A DNA stretch of 7,375 bases from Chloroflexota bacterium (lineage in GTDB: Bacteria; Chloroflexota; Anaerolineae; B4-G1; SLSP01): NCBI GenBank assembly GCA_009908585.1, contig JAAAOZ010000019.1, forward strand, positions 1 through 7,375, written 5' to 3'. Every line of letters starts with the position of its first letter. Position 1 is the stretch's first letter. The notes below the pieces were generated by a model. That model saw nothing but the letters and a program-made list of their open reading frames with translations, had not been told where the DNA came from and did not search any database. Position numbers and translations under genes: made by a program. Shown here in pieces: positions 1-6,587 of this stretch.

Positions 1-8
1 ATCGATAG

Positions 9-151
9 GATCGAAGTAACCGTTTAGTCTTGTGAGGTGCAACGCACTTTTTGGGCTTGTCGCCGCGCATATACTGCATGGGGGCGCGCCTTTCCTTCAG
101 TTCAAGTGCGTCGCACCTTAGTCCGCTAAGAAAACTAAACAGCTACGGATC
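9..151. repeat. Imperfect inverted repeat, MITE/REP-like, before the first gene
   Basis: Two arms face each other across a GC-rich centre. The inner arm 33-49 (TGAGGTGCAACGCACTT) matches the reverse complement of 104-120 at 15 of 17 positions. The outer GTTTAGT at 22-28 pairs with ACTAAAC at 134-140, and GATC occurs at 9-12 and 148-151. A small perfect hairpin, CTTAG (117-121) with CTAAG (126-130), lies in the right arm. There is no coding capacity. The right end stops about 6 bases before the ribosome binding site of the oxidoreductase gene, so that gene's promoter is either inside the repeat or supplied by it. It could be a MITE, a solo insertion-sequence remnant or a REP-like unit; only one copy is visible, so the type is not settled. 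Confidence 0.5.
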
Positions 152-157
152 GAAAAC

Positions 158-164
158 AAGGAGG
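158..164 (+). promoter_or_regulatory. Ribosome binding site for the SagB-type gene
   Basis: AAGGAGG lies 5 bases before ATG at 170. This favours 170 over the in-frame ATG at 182 (Met5), which would have poorer spacing. Confidence 0.7.
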
Positions 165-169
165 TAAAT

Positions 170-877
170 ATGGACCTGCTGATGAACCGCAAGCTATGGT
201 TTGTTCTCGTGGCGCTGTTGCTGAGTGTGGGAGGCGGCGCCTGTCGCACCCCAACCTCGAATGCACCCGCAGCGGAGGCATCACCGGCGCCCGGAGACTT
301 GGAATTGCCCGCGCCGCGCTTGGATGGCGACGTTGCGTTGGAGGCAGCGATAGCCGAGCGCCGCTCGGTGCGCTCCTTCACCTCAACCCCGCTGACGTTG
401 GAAGAGATCGGGCAACTGCTGTGGGCCGCGCAGGGCATCACCGACCCCCAACAAGGATTTCGCGCCGCCCCGTCGGCGGGCGCACGGTATCCCCTGGAGC
501 TGTACGTCATCCTGCCGGAGGGAGTGTACTGGTACCGACCCGAAGGCCATGATCTGACCCGTCTCTCCGCAGAGGATATGCGAGAGGCCGCGTGGGACGC
601 CGGATTGCGTCAGGACGCCTTGCGCGAGGCGCCGGCCATCTTCCTCTTCACCGCCGTCTATGAGCGCACCGCCGAGCGTTACGGCGACCGGGCGGAGCGT
701 TACATCCACATGGAGATCGGACACGCCGCGCAGAACCTCGCCCTCCAGGCCGTGGCGATGGATCTGGGCTGCGTTCCCATCGGCGCGATGCACGACGAGC
801 AACTGCAATCGGCCCTGAATCTGCCGGAGGATCACGCCCCGCTGTATCTGATGCCGGTGGGGCATCCTGCCCCTTGA
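170..877 (+). CDS. SagB/ThcOx-family nitroreductase-like flavin oxidoreductase, probable lipoprotein
   Basis: The 235-residue product belongs to the SagB/ThcOx branch of the FMN-dependent nitroreductase fold. Recognisable blocks are RRSVRSF (about residues 64-70; the Arg/Ser cluster is where this family contacts the FMN phosphate), LTLEEIGQLLWAAQGIT, then RAAPSAGARYPLELYVIL, the WYRPEGHDL stretch, the YGDRAERYIHMEIGHAAQN helix and the closing LGCVPIGAMHDE and PLYLMPVGHP blocks. The length is normal for a stand-alone family member. The N-terminus (Met1 to Cys25) has basic residues, a hydrophobic run and VGGGAC, a weak lipobox, followed by a Pro/Ala-rich linker; membrane anchoring at Cys25 is therefore likely but not certain. 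The physiological substrate cannot be told. No YcaO cyclodehydratase or peptide precursor is nearby, so a role in azole-peptide synthesis is not supported. It is separated from the beta-helix genes by 180 bases and is probably independent of them. Confidence 0.85.
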   Translation: MDLLMNRKLWFVLVALLLSVGGGACRTPTSNAPAAEASPAPGDLELPAPRLDGDVALEAAIAERRSVRSFTSTPLTLEEIGQLLWAAQGITDPQQGFRAAPSAGARYPLELYVILPEGVYWYRPEGHDLTRLSAEDMREAAWDAGLRQDALREAPAIFLFTAVYERTAERYGDRAERYIHMEIGHAAQNLALQAVAMDLGCVPIGAMHDEQLQSALNLPEDHAPLYLMPVGHPAP

Positions 878-1057
878 GCTTCTAGAGCTACGAGCTTCAC
901 CTAATTTCCTGTCAGAGCCAGAGGACCAATATCGAGCGCCGGCTCTGCGGGTGGAGGCGCAATAGCGCTTGGCGGTTGCACCCGGCGAATTCCCGAAGAG
1001 CCGAGAAACTGAATGCGTTTAAATTAAACTTAGTTTGAAAAGGAGGGGCATCACACA
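878..1057 (+). promoter_or_regulatory. Non-coding leader with short inverted repeats before the first beta-helix gene
   Basis: No convincing gene lies here. Perfect inverted repeats are CAGAGCC (913-919) with GGCTCTG (941-947), and CGGGTG (948-953) with CACCCG (979-984). An AT-rich stretch holds two overlapping palindromes: GTTTAAATTAAAC (1017-1029) and AAACT-T-AGTTT (1026-1036). It ends in the ribosome binding site AAGGAGG (1040-1046), 11 bases before ATG 1058. The first stem has no following T-run, so it is not a standard terminator. The AT-rich palindromes are the most likely promoter or operator for the downstream genes; that is an inference. Confidence 0.4.
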
Positions 1058-2656
1058 ATGAAAACTATGACCGTCATGATCTGCTTGTTGCGCATACCTT
1101 TGATCTCGATGGGACTTTCTCCGGCGCCGGTCACCGCGCAAGCGACGGTTTACTACGTCGATCAAGCGCATCCCCAGGCCAGCGATGCTAATCCGGGGAC
1201 GGAAGCGTCGCCCTGGCAGACGATCCAGCATGCCGCCGATGTCGCTGACGCCGGGGATACGGTTTACGTCAAAACGGGGGTTTATGATGAGCGCGTTTTG
1301 ATTACAGAGGATGGAAGCCCCGGCGCCAAGATCACTTTTGAAGCTCTCCCCCGTCGATCGGTGCAGGTGTTGCACGGTTTCAACGTCTCCGCCGATGGGA
1401 TCCGGATCGAGGGGTTTGAGATCACGCACGATGAGGGCGGATGGTTGGATGGCGGCATCTGGATGGGAGGGAATAACGTCGAATTGGTGGACAATTACAT
1501 CCACAGTGTCCCCGGGGCAGGTATCACTGTCTCCTGGGCTGGGGAGGGCGAGTGGAATGATGTCTATATCGCCGATAACTACATCTACGGCTGTAATCAG
1601 GGCATTATGTCGGTCTCTGGCGATAGCTGGTTGGTTGAGAACAACGAGGTCGAGCGCCTGATCCGCCCGGAAGGCGGATCCGATGCGGACTATATACGTT
1701 TCTTTGGTACTAATCACGTCATTCGAGGCAACTACTTCCACGGCACACGCCAGGAAGAGATCGGCACTTCTCACACCGATTGCTTTCAAACCTATGATAA
1801 CAACGATGGCCAAGCCCACAACGTTCTATTTGAGAACAACATGTGCACGGATTTCGTCCATCAGGTATTTATGATGGAGGGGACCGGCAGCAGCCACACC
1901 AACATCACCATTCGCTACAACGTATTCGAGGGTTTCGCTGCCTGGGGCGTATGCGCACATAACATCCGCGACCTACACGTCAAGAACAACACGTGGGTGG
2001 GGACCGGTACGGGAGATCCAGGGACCAGCCACGGGGTGGGATTTCGCTTTGGCTCGACGGGGACGATCAAGAACAACATTTTCACCCAAATTCGAGCCCC
2101 TTACTGGTCTGACGATGACAGCGCCTATGAGAGCGGCCATAACTTGACCTTCGAGTGCCGTGACGATCCTGGCCCAAGCTCGCCGACGGACTTGCTCGAC
2201 ACAGACCCTATGTTTCAGCAGCCCGCTGACATCCCCGGTTCCGACGGGGTCCCATGGACATCCGACGATGGCTTGCATTTACAGGCCGGCTCGCCAGCCA
2301 TCGACGGCGGCGAGGGGGGGACGTTCATCGGCGCCTATGAATTTTTGCCGGATCTGTTCCTGCGCGGGACACCCACTGATGAGGCCATTCATCTCTCTTG
2401 GGACGTCAACGCCGATCTACCAACTGCCGCCACCTGGCACATCGATTACTACACCCAGACATCCCCCGTGTACACCGCCACCGAGCCGCTCAGCACGACC
2501 CGCTCGACCGTGCTGACGGATCACGTGGAGAACTACCAGTGGTACACCGTCACGCTGCACGCGATGGACGGCCCCAGTTCGACCCTGAGCGACACGGTGC
2601 AGGTGATGCCGACGGGCCGCTTGATCTATTTGCCGCTGGTGTTAAAGGGTAATTGA
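1058..2656 (+). CDS. Secreted right-handed parallel beta-helix protein with FnIII-like C-terminal module
   Basis: The 532-residue product starts with a signal peptide ending near PVTAQA (about residue 29). A DUF1565-like entry follows (VYYVDQAHP, ASPWQTIQHAADVADAGDTV, GVYDERV), which typically opens parallel beta-helix proteins. Residues about 100-345 are coils rich in N-N and D-N turns (NNVELVDNYIHS, NDVYIADNYIYG, NHVIRGNYFHG, NITIRYNVFEG). The block GTSHTDCFQTYDNND resembles a recurrent motif of this superfamily. Residues 411-428 (GSPAIDGG to IGAYEF) form the usual end of the helix. Residues 435-532 are the FnIII-like module shared with the next two genes, ending IYLPLVLKGN. Such folds are found in pectate lyases and other polysaccharide lyases and hydrolases, but no specific catalytic signature is recognisable, so the substrate is unknown. 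It is followed after 43 bases by a paralogous gene, probably in one operon. Confidence 0.85.
   Translation: MKTMTVMICLLRIPLISMGLSPAPVTAQATVYYVDQAHPQASDANPGTEASPWQTIQHAADVADAGDTVYVKTGVYDERVLITEDGSPGAKITFEALPRRSVQVLHGFNVSADGIRIEGFEITHDEGGWLDGGIWMGGNNVELVDNYIHSVPGAGITVSWAGEGEWNDVYIADNYIYGCNQGIMSVSGDSWLVENNEVERLIRPEGGSDADYIRFFGTNHVIRGNYFHGTRQEEIGTSHTDCFQTYDNNDGQAHNVLFENNMCTDFVHQVFMMEGTGSSHTNITIRYNVFEGFAAWGVCAHNIRDLHVKNNTWVGTGTGDPGTSHGVGFRFGSTGTIKNNIFTQIRAPYWSDDDSAYESGHNLTFECRDDPGPSSPTDLLDTDPMFQQPADIPGSDGVPWTSDDGLHLQAGSPAIDGGEGGTFIGAYEFLPDLFLRGTPTDEAIHLSWDVNADLPTAATWHIDYYTQTSPVYTATEPLSTTRSTVLTDHVENYQWYTVTLHAMDGPSSTLSDTVQVMPTGRLIYLPLVLKGN
2360..2653 (+). repeat. C-terminal FnIII-like/YLPLV module, copy 1 of 3
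   Basis: Begins LRGTPTDEAIHLSW, continues through NYQWYTVTLHAM, then VMPT (2603-2614) and IYLPLV (2624-2641). The 14-base stretch TGGTACACCGTCAC (2540-2553) is identical in all three copies. Confidence 0.85.
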
Positions 2657-2689
2657 GGTATTTCGCATCAACAACCACACATCAAAGTC

Positions 2690-2694
2690 AGGAG
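2690..2694 (+). promoter_or_regulatory. Ribosome binding site for the second beta-helix gene
   Basis: AGGAG lies 5 bases before ATG 2700, within a 43-base gap that shows no promoter or terminator. This supports co-transcription with the preceding gene. Confidence 0.6.
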
Positions 2695-2699
2695 AAGCC

Positions 2700-4943
2700 A
2701 TGAAGAACAAGAGACTGCTGCTAATTCTCACGCTGGTTCTGCTGGGATGGACATCTGAGGGCATAACCGCCGGTCTGATTGCTGATATACACGTCGATAG
2801 CGCCCTGTCCGATAACTGTACGCTAGGCAATTACTCCATCGTCAATCAGAATTGCTCCGGCAGTGACGGCGATGCCTACACGACCATCCAAGAGGGACTG
2901 GACGCCAGCCAACCCGGCGACATCGTTCAGGTGCGCGCGGGTCTCTACTACGAGCAGGTAAACCTTCGTTTCAACGGCGAACCGGACAATCGCATCACCC
3001 TTCAAAACTATCCCGGCGAGACCCCTGTGTTGGAGGGCACCCGCGTGTTGACCGGTTGGGTACAATGCGCTGCTGACGATCCGCACTTGACGGTGCAAGG
3101 GACAGTGAACCCCCACTATGCAAGCATATACCGGACATCGCTTGAGGCATTGCCACCATCACAGAATCCAAATTTGGAGCATTTGATCGTACTCTATGAA
3201 AACGGAGACTTTCTGCTGCCAGCCCAGGATCCCAATCAAGGTCTGATCATCCAGAATCAAATGTTATTCATCCCCATCACGGAAGAGTCCGTCGGTTTAA
3301 CTGAACACCTGATCGATTCAGACTATCTGACCCAGCCCGACGACTACTGGGCCGGGGCCAATGTCTGGGTGTGGCTTCATGCACAGAACAACACGATTCA
3401 CTCGCACCGTATCGCCTCTTCCAGCCAGGCGCAGCACAGCATCACCTTCGAGACTCCTCTCGCTGCCCCCTTGGCTTTCAGCGGTTACACCCACCCGGAC
3501 GCCTATTCGATCTACAATCATCCTCATCTATTGGATCAGCCGGGCGAGTATTTTTATACTCCTGAGCCGGATGGCGAGGGAAAGTATTGGCTCTACGTGT
3601 GGCCCAGAGATACCGCCCATCTGGCCGACAACATTGGCATCAACGATAAACAGATGGGGTTCTTCATACGCCAGAACTTCGCGAATTACGTGACCATCGA
3701 CGGCTTCGAAATCCGGGGCTTTAGCGGTAACTGGACCCGCAAAGGAGGCGTCGTCGCCCCCCACGGATTCTCACACACCGGCCTACACGTCAAAAACTGC
3801 CACATTCACCACAATTACGGATATGGCATCAGCCTCTATCAGGGCACGGACGACCGGATCGAGAGCAACACCATCGATATGAATTTTGGCGCCGGATTGC
3901 AGGGGTTAAACCACACCAATCTGATTATCCGCCATAACACCATCCGCAATCACGAAGGCACCAACGTCTCTTTGCGGGAGAATGAACGGATGGAGATCGT
4001 CGGCAACCACATCGGCGGCTTCCTGGGTACCCATGGTAACGGCATGGCCATCTACGATGAGTGCAACGACGTCCTGGTGGCCGACAACATCATCGCCATC
4101 GAGAGAAACGTACCCCTGACCTTTAATACCATGGGTAACTTGGTGCTGGTCAATAACGTGTTCTACAGTGGCGATTCGACGCGCATCATCGCCTCCTGGA
4201 GCATGGGGACGGGCTATCATCTGACTTTGAACAACCTGATTCTGGGGGCGGACACCCACAGTTCTACCTATTTTCGCACTGCAGGAGATAAAGTGTTTCG
4301 GAACAACATTGTTGATGGGGGCACTTTGACCGGTGAGGGAACGCCGGAATCGACCTACAACATGTACACCGCCTTCACCTGGGACCAACCCGACCTGCAT
4401 CCCACCGAAATTGACGCGCGGGAAGTACACAAGGATGAACTCTTCGTGGACTATTCCGGCCTCGATTTTCACTTGAGGGAAGCCAGTCCGGCGCGAGATG
4501 CCGGGGTCTCGATCACGGATGTGCTCCAGGCTTATGAGCTGGAGACGTTGTTCCCCACTTACAATTTTTACTCCGATCTGGAGGGGAACGCGCGTCCGGT
4601 GACCGGCACCTGGGATCTGGGACCTCACCAGTTCGTGCCCCACTTGCAACTCCGAGGCACCCCCGCCGACCAAACCATCCACCTGGACTGGACCGTCAAC
4701 GCCACCCTGCCACCGACCACCACCTGGACCCTCGCCTACGCCGGCCCCCCCGGCGACGAACCCTCGCCCATCACCGGACTTCCGGCCCCCACCCGCGCCT
4801 ATACCCTCACCGGACTGACCCACTACCAATGGTACACCGTCACCCTCAATGCGATGGTAGACGCCACGCCTATCTTGACCGACACCGTGCGCGTGATGCC
4901 GACGGACATTTCTGTGTATCTGCCACTCATTACACGGTTATGA
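2700..4943 (+). CDS. Large secreted right-handed parallel beta-helix protein with FnIII-like C-terminal module
   Basis: The 747-residue product has a clear signal peptide (MKNKRLLLILTLVLLG, likely cut after Ala24). An entry strand follows (AYTTIQEGLDASQPGDIVQV, GLYYEQVNL, then RITLQNYPGETPVLEGT). Residues about 110-325 are less repetitive and include LLDQPGEYFY at 277-286 followed by KYWLYVWPRD, a block that resembles the D-x-P-G-E-[WY]-[FY] ... LY.WP signature of many beta-helix carbohydrate-active proteins. The helix proper runs from about residue 331 (TIDGFEIRGFSG) through NCHIHHNYGYGISL, RIESNTIDMNFGAGL, NLIIRHNTIRNH and VLVADNIIAI to about 560. It closes with a SPARDAG ... WDLGPHQF cap. 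Residues 651-747 are the shared FnIII-like module, ending VYLPLITRL. It is likely extracellular or surface-attached and directed at polysaccharide; the catalytic class is not identifiable by eye. Confidence 0.85.
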   Translation: MKNKRLLLILTLVLLGWTSEGITAGLIADIHVDSALSDNCTLGNYSIVNQNCSGSDGDAYTTIQEGLDASQPGDIVQVRAGLYYEQVNLRFNGEPDNRITLQNYPGETPVLEGTRVLTGWVQCAADDPHLTVQGTVNPHYASIYRTSLEALPPSQNPNLEHLIVLYENGDFLLPAQDPNQGLIIQNQMLFIPITEESVGLTEHLIDSDYLTQPDDYWAGANVWVWLHAQNNTIHSHRIASSSQAQHSITFETPLAAPLAFSGYTHPDAYSIYNHPHLLDQPGEYFYTPEPDGEGKYWLYVWPRDTAHLADNIGINDKQMGFFIRQNFANYVTIDGFEIRGFSGNWTRKGGVVAPHGFSHTGLHVKNCHIHHNYGYGISLYQGTDDRIESNTIDMNFGAGLQGLNHTNLIIRHNTIRNHEGTNVSLRENERMEIVGNHIGGFLGTHGNGMAIYDECNDVLVADNIIAIERNVPLTFNTMGNLVLVNNVFYSGDSTRIIASWSMGTGYHLTLNNLILGADTHSSTYFRTAGDKVFRNNIVDGGTLTGEGTPESTYNMYTAFTWDQPDLHPTEIDAREVHKDELFVDYSGLDFHLREASPARDAGVSITDVLQAYELETLFPTYNFYSDLEGNARPVTGTWDLGPHQFVPHLQLRGTPADQTIHLDWTVNATLPPTTTWTLAYAGPPGDEPSPITGLPAPTRAYTLTGLTHYQWYTVTLNAMVDATPILTDTVRVMPTDISVYLPLITRL
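4650..4940 (+). repeat. C-terminal FnIII-like/YLPLI module, copy 2 of 3
   Basis: Begins LRGTPADQTIHLDW, contains HYQWYTVTLNAM, VMPT (4893-4904) and VYLPLI (4914-4931). At DNA level it shares the TGGTACACCGTCAC core (4830-4843) and more extended similarity with copy 3. Confidence 0.85.
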
Positions 4944-4997
4944 TAAATATCTAAGAATTGATTCGAGATCATAATGTACAACTTTTATTAATCGAAA

Positions 4998-5003
4998 AAG
5001 GAG
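4998..5003 (+). promoter_or_regulatory. Ribosome binding site deciding a GTG start
   Basis: AAGGAG lies 7 bases before GTG 5011. The only nearby upstream ATG (4974) meets a stop after five codons, so GTG is the best start for the third beta-helix gene. Confidence 0.65.
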
Positions 5004-5135
5004 AATTTTCGTGCTAGGCGTGGCAAGCATTGTCCTATCCTTCAGCGCCTTGGTGAGCAACGCGACGGCGCAAACGACAACAATAGCGACAGCAAGTTGT
5101 GAACAACCCGACGTGAGCGCGGCGGTGGCTACAGC

Positions 5136-5231
5136 TAAGGTAGTTCCAGAAATTAAAACCTCCCAAACCTGATGCTTTTTCCTCGGAAAACTCCCCACTT
5201 TTGGGAGGTTTATTTTCTTGGAACGGCCTAA
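5136..5231 (-). mobile_element. 93-bp palindromic MITE-like element, copy A (inside the beta-helix gene)
   Basis: Bounded by TAA at 5136-5138 and TAA at 5229-5231; one repeat unit plus one TAA is 93 bp. The termini AAGGTAGTTCCAG and CTTGGAACGGCCT are imperfect inverted repeats that continue inward as AACCTCCCAAA and TTTGGGAGGTT, with an inner TTTTCC/GGAAAA stem. The whole unit could fold into one long hairpin. It is the reverse complement of copy B at about 86 of 96 positions with no indels. It encodes no protein. Deleting it with one TAA joins GCT to AAT and restores the frame. The TA or TAA duplication is compatible with IS630/Tc1-mariner-type mobilisation, but that family link is inferred only from the duplicated bases. 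Confidence 0.8.
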
Positions 5232-5419
5232 TCCGGGCGATACGGTTGTGTTGCCGGCATGTACGGCAACGTGGACATCCAGTTTGCTCATCACCAAATC
5301 AAGGATGGTTCACGAGCAAGCAGAGTTTGGTTTACACTTTTGTTTTGCGTAGAAACCCATCACCTAAAAATATTAGAGAGGGCGACTTTGTAATGGTAGC
5401 CCGTGGTTTTTCTTTTGAC

Positions 5420-5441
5420 CCCACGGCCCAATGGCCGTGGG
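5420..5441. repeat. Perfect 9-bp hairpin at a frame-change point
   Basis: CCCACGGCC (5420-5428), loop CAAT, GGCCGTGGG (5433-5441). It lies where the pseudogene's readable sequence moves from one frame back to another, so it may be a second small palindromic insertion or a trace of a deletion. There is no T-run, so a terminator is unlikely. Confidence 0.6.
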
Positions 5442-6105
5442 AACCGCCGGGCTTGGGATGATGAGAAAAAGTGTCAACCTATTTCTGAACCATCCCAACA
5501 ATACATCAACAAATGCCGGTCAATTTATATTAACTAGTGGCGAAGGCGTGCGTTGGGTATATCGGCATAACACAATTGAGGGGAAGCTTAAGTTGGATGC
5601 TCACGGAGATACACGTAATCGGGGAGTTGTAGCGCATGAAATTTATGAAAATGTTGCCACAAATGATTTTGATCCGAGTACGGGGGGGGGATTTTCTCAT
5701 GATTATCGAGGGGGTACGGGAATAATTTTTAACAACAGCGCTCAGATTGGAACCAGCGGCACTCGCGGCAAAATTCAAGTAAGGAAAGAGCACGAGACTT
5801 GCACTGACTCGGGTGGCTGTGATGGTAGCCCCGGAGGTGATCAGGTAAACAACGGCTATATCTGGAATAACAGAAATACCCGCGATAACAACATCATTGC
5901 TGTTTGGCATGAAGAGTTTGACCCTTACGATCACATCGCAGAGGACACAGACTGGTGGGATGACGCCTCGCGCAGTCCGGGTGGAGAATCTCCAACCAAT
6001 TTTTTCTATGACGTGGCCGCGAACAGACCTCCGACCTGCCAGAACAACGACTGCTACCGGGAAACAGATACAAGAAAACTCTACCGTTGTGTCGGCATAG
6101 ATAAC

Positions 6106-6108
6106 TGA
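6106..6108 (+). other. In-frame TGA within an otherwise continuous reading frame
   Basis: The frame holding 5431-6105 continues in phase after TGA into QFIYTPYTYPHPLSQ and the FnIII-like module, ending at TAG 6451. Related beta-helix proteins usually have Trp here, so a TGG to TGA change is the simplest explanation. The intact neighbours use TGA as a real stop (2654, 4941), which argues against TGA being read as Trp in this genome. Confidence 0.75.
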
Positions 6109-6162
6109 CAATTCATTTATACCCCCTACACCTATCCCCATCCTCTATCCCAAGAATTGTCT

Positions 6163-6450
6163 TTGCATGGCACGCCGGGCGACCAAACCATCCAACTGGA
6201 TTGGATCGTCAATGCCATTCTGCCGACGAGCAGCACCTGGACGATCAACTACCAAAGCCCTGGCAGCGTCTACCTACCCATCACTGGCCTGACCAATACC
6301 CTGCGCGCCCACACGCTGACCGGTCTGACCAATTACGAATGGTACACCGTCACGCTCAGTGCCGTCGGTACCACACCGATCCTCTCAGATACGGTAAAGG
6401 TGATGCCCACGGATATTTTCATCTACCTGCCGTTGGTGATGCGGGAAAAC
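6163..6450 (+). repeat. C-terminal FnIII-like/YLPLV module, copy 3 of 3
   Basis: Begins LHGTPGDQTIQLDW, contains NYEWYTVTLSAV, VMPT (6400-6411) and IYLPLV (6421-6438). The conserved DNA core TGGTACACCGTCAC is at 6340-6353. It is visibly more GC-rich than the helix body just upstream. Confidence 0.85.
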
Positions 6451-6472
6451 TAGTTTTGTGAATCTTGCCGGA

Positions 6473-6568
6473 TAAGGCCGTTCCAAGAAAATAAGTCTCC
6501 CAAAAACGGGGAGTTTTCAGAGGGAAAAACATCAGGTTTGGGAGGTTTTAATTTCTGGAACCACCTAA
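6473..6568 (+). mobile_element. 93-bp palindromic MITE-like element, copy B (between genes)
   Basis: Bounded by TAA at 6473-6475 and TAA at 6566-6568, giving the same 93-bp unit as copy A but in opposite orientation. The terminal repeats are AAGGCCGTTCCAAG and CTGGAACCACCT. Two differences from copy A in the left inner arm (AGTCTCCC instead of AACCTCCC) would keep pairing as G-U wobbles in RNA. It occupies most of the gap between the beta-helix pseudogene and the next gene, ending about 9 bases before that gene's ribosome binding site. It could act as a transcript-end hairpin or 5' leader structure. Confidence 0.8.
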
Positions 6569-6576
6569 CCCCTTAA

Positions 6577-6583
6577 AAGGAGG
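6577..6583 (+). promoter_or_regulatory. Ribosome binding site for the GH44-type gene
   Basis: AAGGAGG lies a few bases before ATG 6588 and immediately downstream of palindromic copy B. Confidence 0.65.
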
Positions 6584-6587
6584 AAGT

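Larger units (their letters stand above)
5011..6453 (+). pseudogene. Broken third secreted beta-helix gene: palindromic insertion, frame changes, in-frame TGA
   Basis: GTG 5011 opens a hydrophobic leader ending NATAQ, then ASCEQPDVSAAVATA, a typical start of a pectate-lyase-like beta-helix. A 93-bp palindrome (5136-5231) interrupts it and brings TGA at 5170. Beyond it the same frame resumes as NPGDTVVLPACTATWTSSLL and runs to TAG 5350. Family-like sequence continues in the next frame (about 5320-5460, IREGDFVMVARGFSFDP). It then returns to the first frame from about 5431 to 6453 (GEGVRWVYRHNTI, LDAHGDTRNRGVVAHEIY, GGTGIIFNN, YIWNNRN). A TGA at 6106 falls between VGIDN and QFIYTPYTYPHPL, where the family usually has Trp. 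The end, 6163-6450, is the shared FnIII-like module with IYLPLVMREN. Some of the helix appears to be lost around 5300-5340 and 5425-5500. Sequencing error could account for single changes but not for the 93-bp insertion. Confidence 0.8.

Noticed and set aside
170..877. SagB-type gene as part of an azole-modified peptide cluster
   Set aside because: No YcaO-type enzyme, E1-like partner or precursor peptide is present in the flanking sequence.
1019..1819. Long open frame on the minus strand opposite the first beta-helix gene
   Set aside because: It lacks a convincing ribosome binding site or recognisable domains, while the + strand frame has a signal peptide and family motifs. It is an antisense shadow of GC-rich coding DNA.
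3906..4829. 307-codon open frame on the minus strand
   Set aside because: Its Gly/Val-rich translation is the expected by-product of the beta-helix and FnIII-like coding strand; there is no independent start signal.
6106..6108. Selenocysteine codon
   Set aside because: Beta-helix lyase-type proteins have no known selenoprotein members, the expected residue is Trp, and no other evidence supports recoding in this disabled gene.
5530..6141. 203-codon open frame on the minus strand opposite the pseudogene
   Set aside because: The + strand translation contains clear beta-helix family blocks and ends in the shared module; the minus frame has none.
6157..6453. Separate small gene starting at TTG 6157
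   Set aside because: It has no ribosome binding site or signal peptide, and it is in phase with the preceding frame across one TGA. It is the C-terminal module of the broken beta-helix gene.
5232..6472. Composite transposon between inverted copies A and B
   Set aside because: The enclosed DNA is simply the remainder of the interrupted beta-helix gene, in its original orientation, with no transposase.
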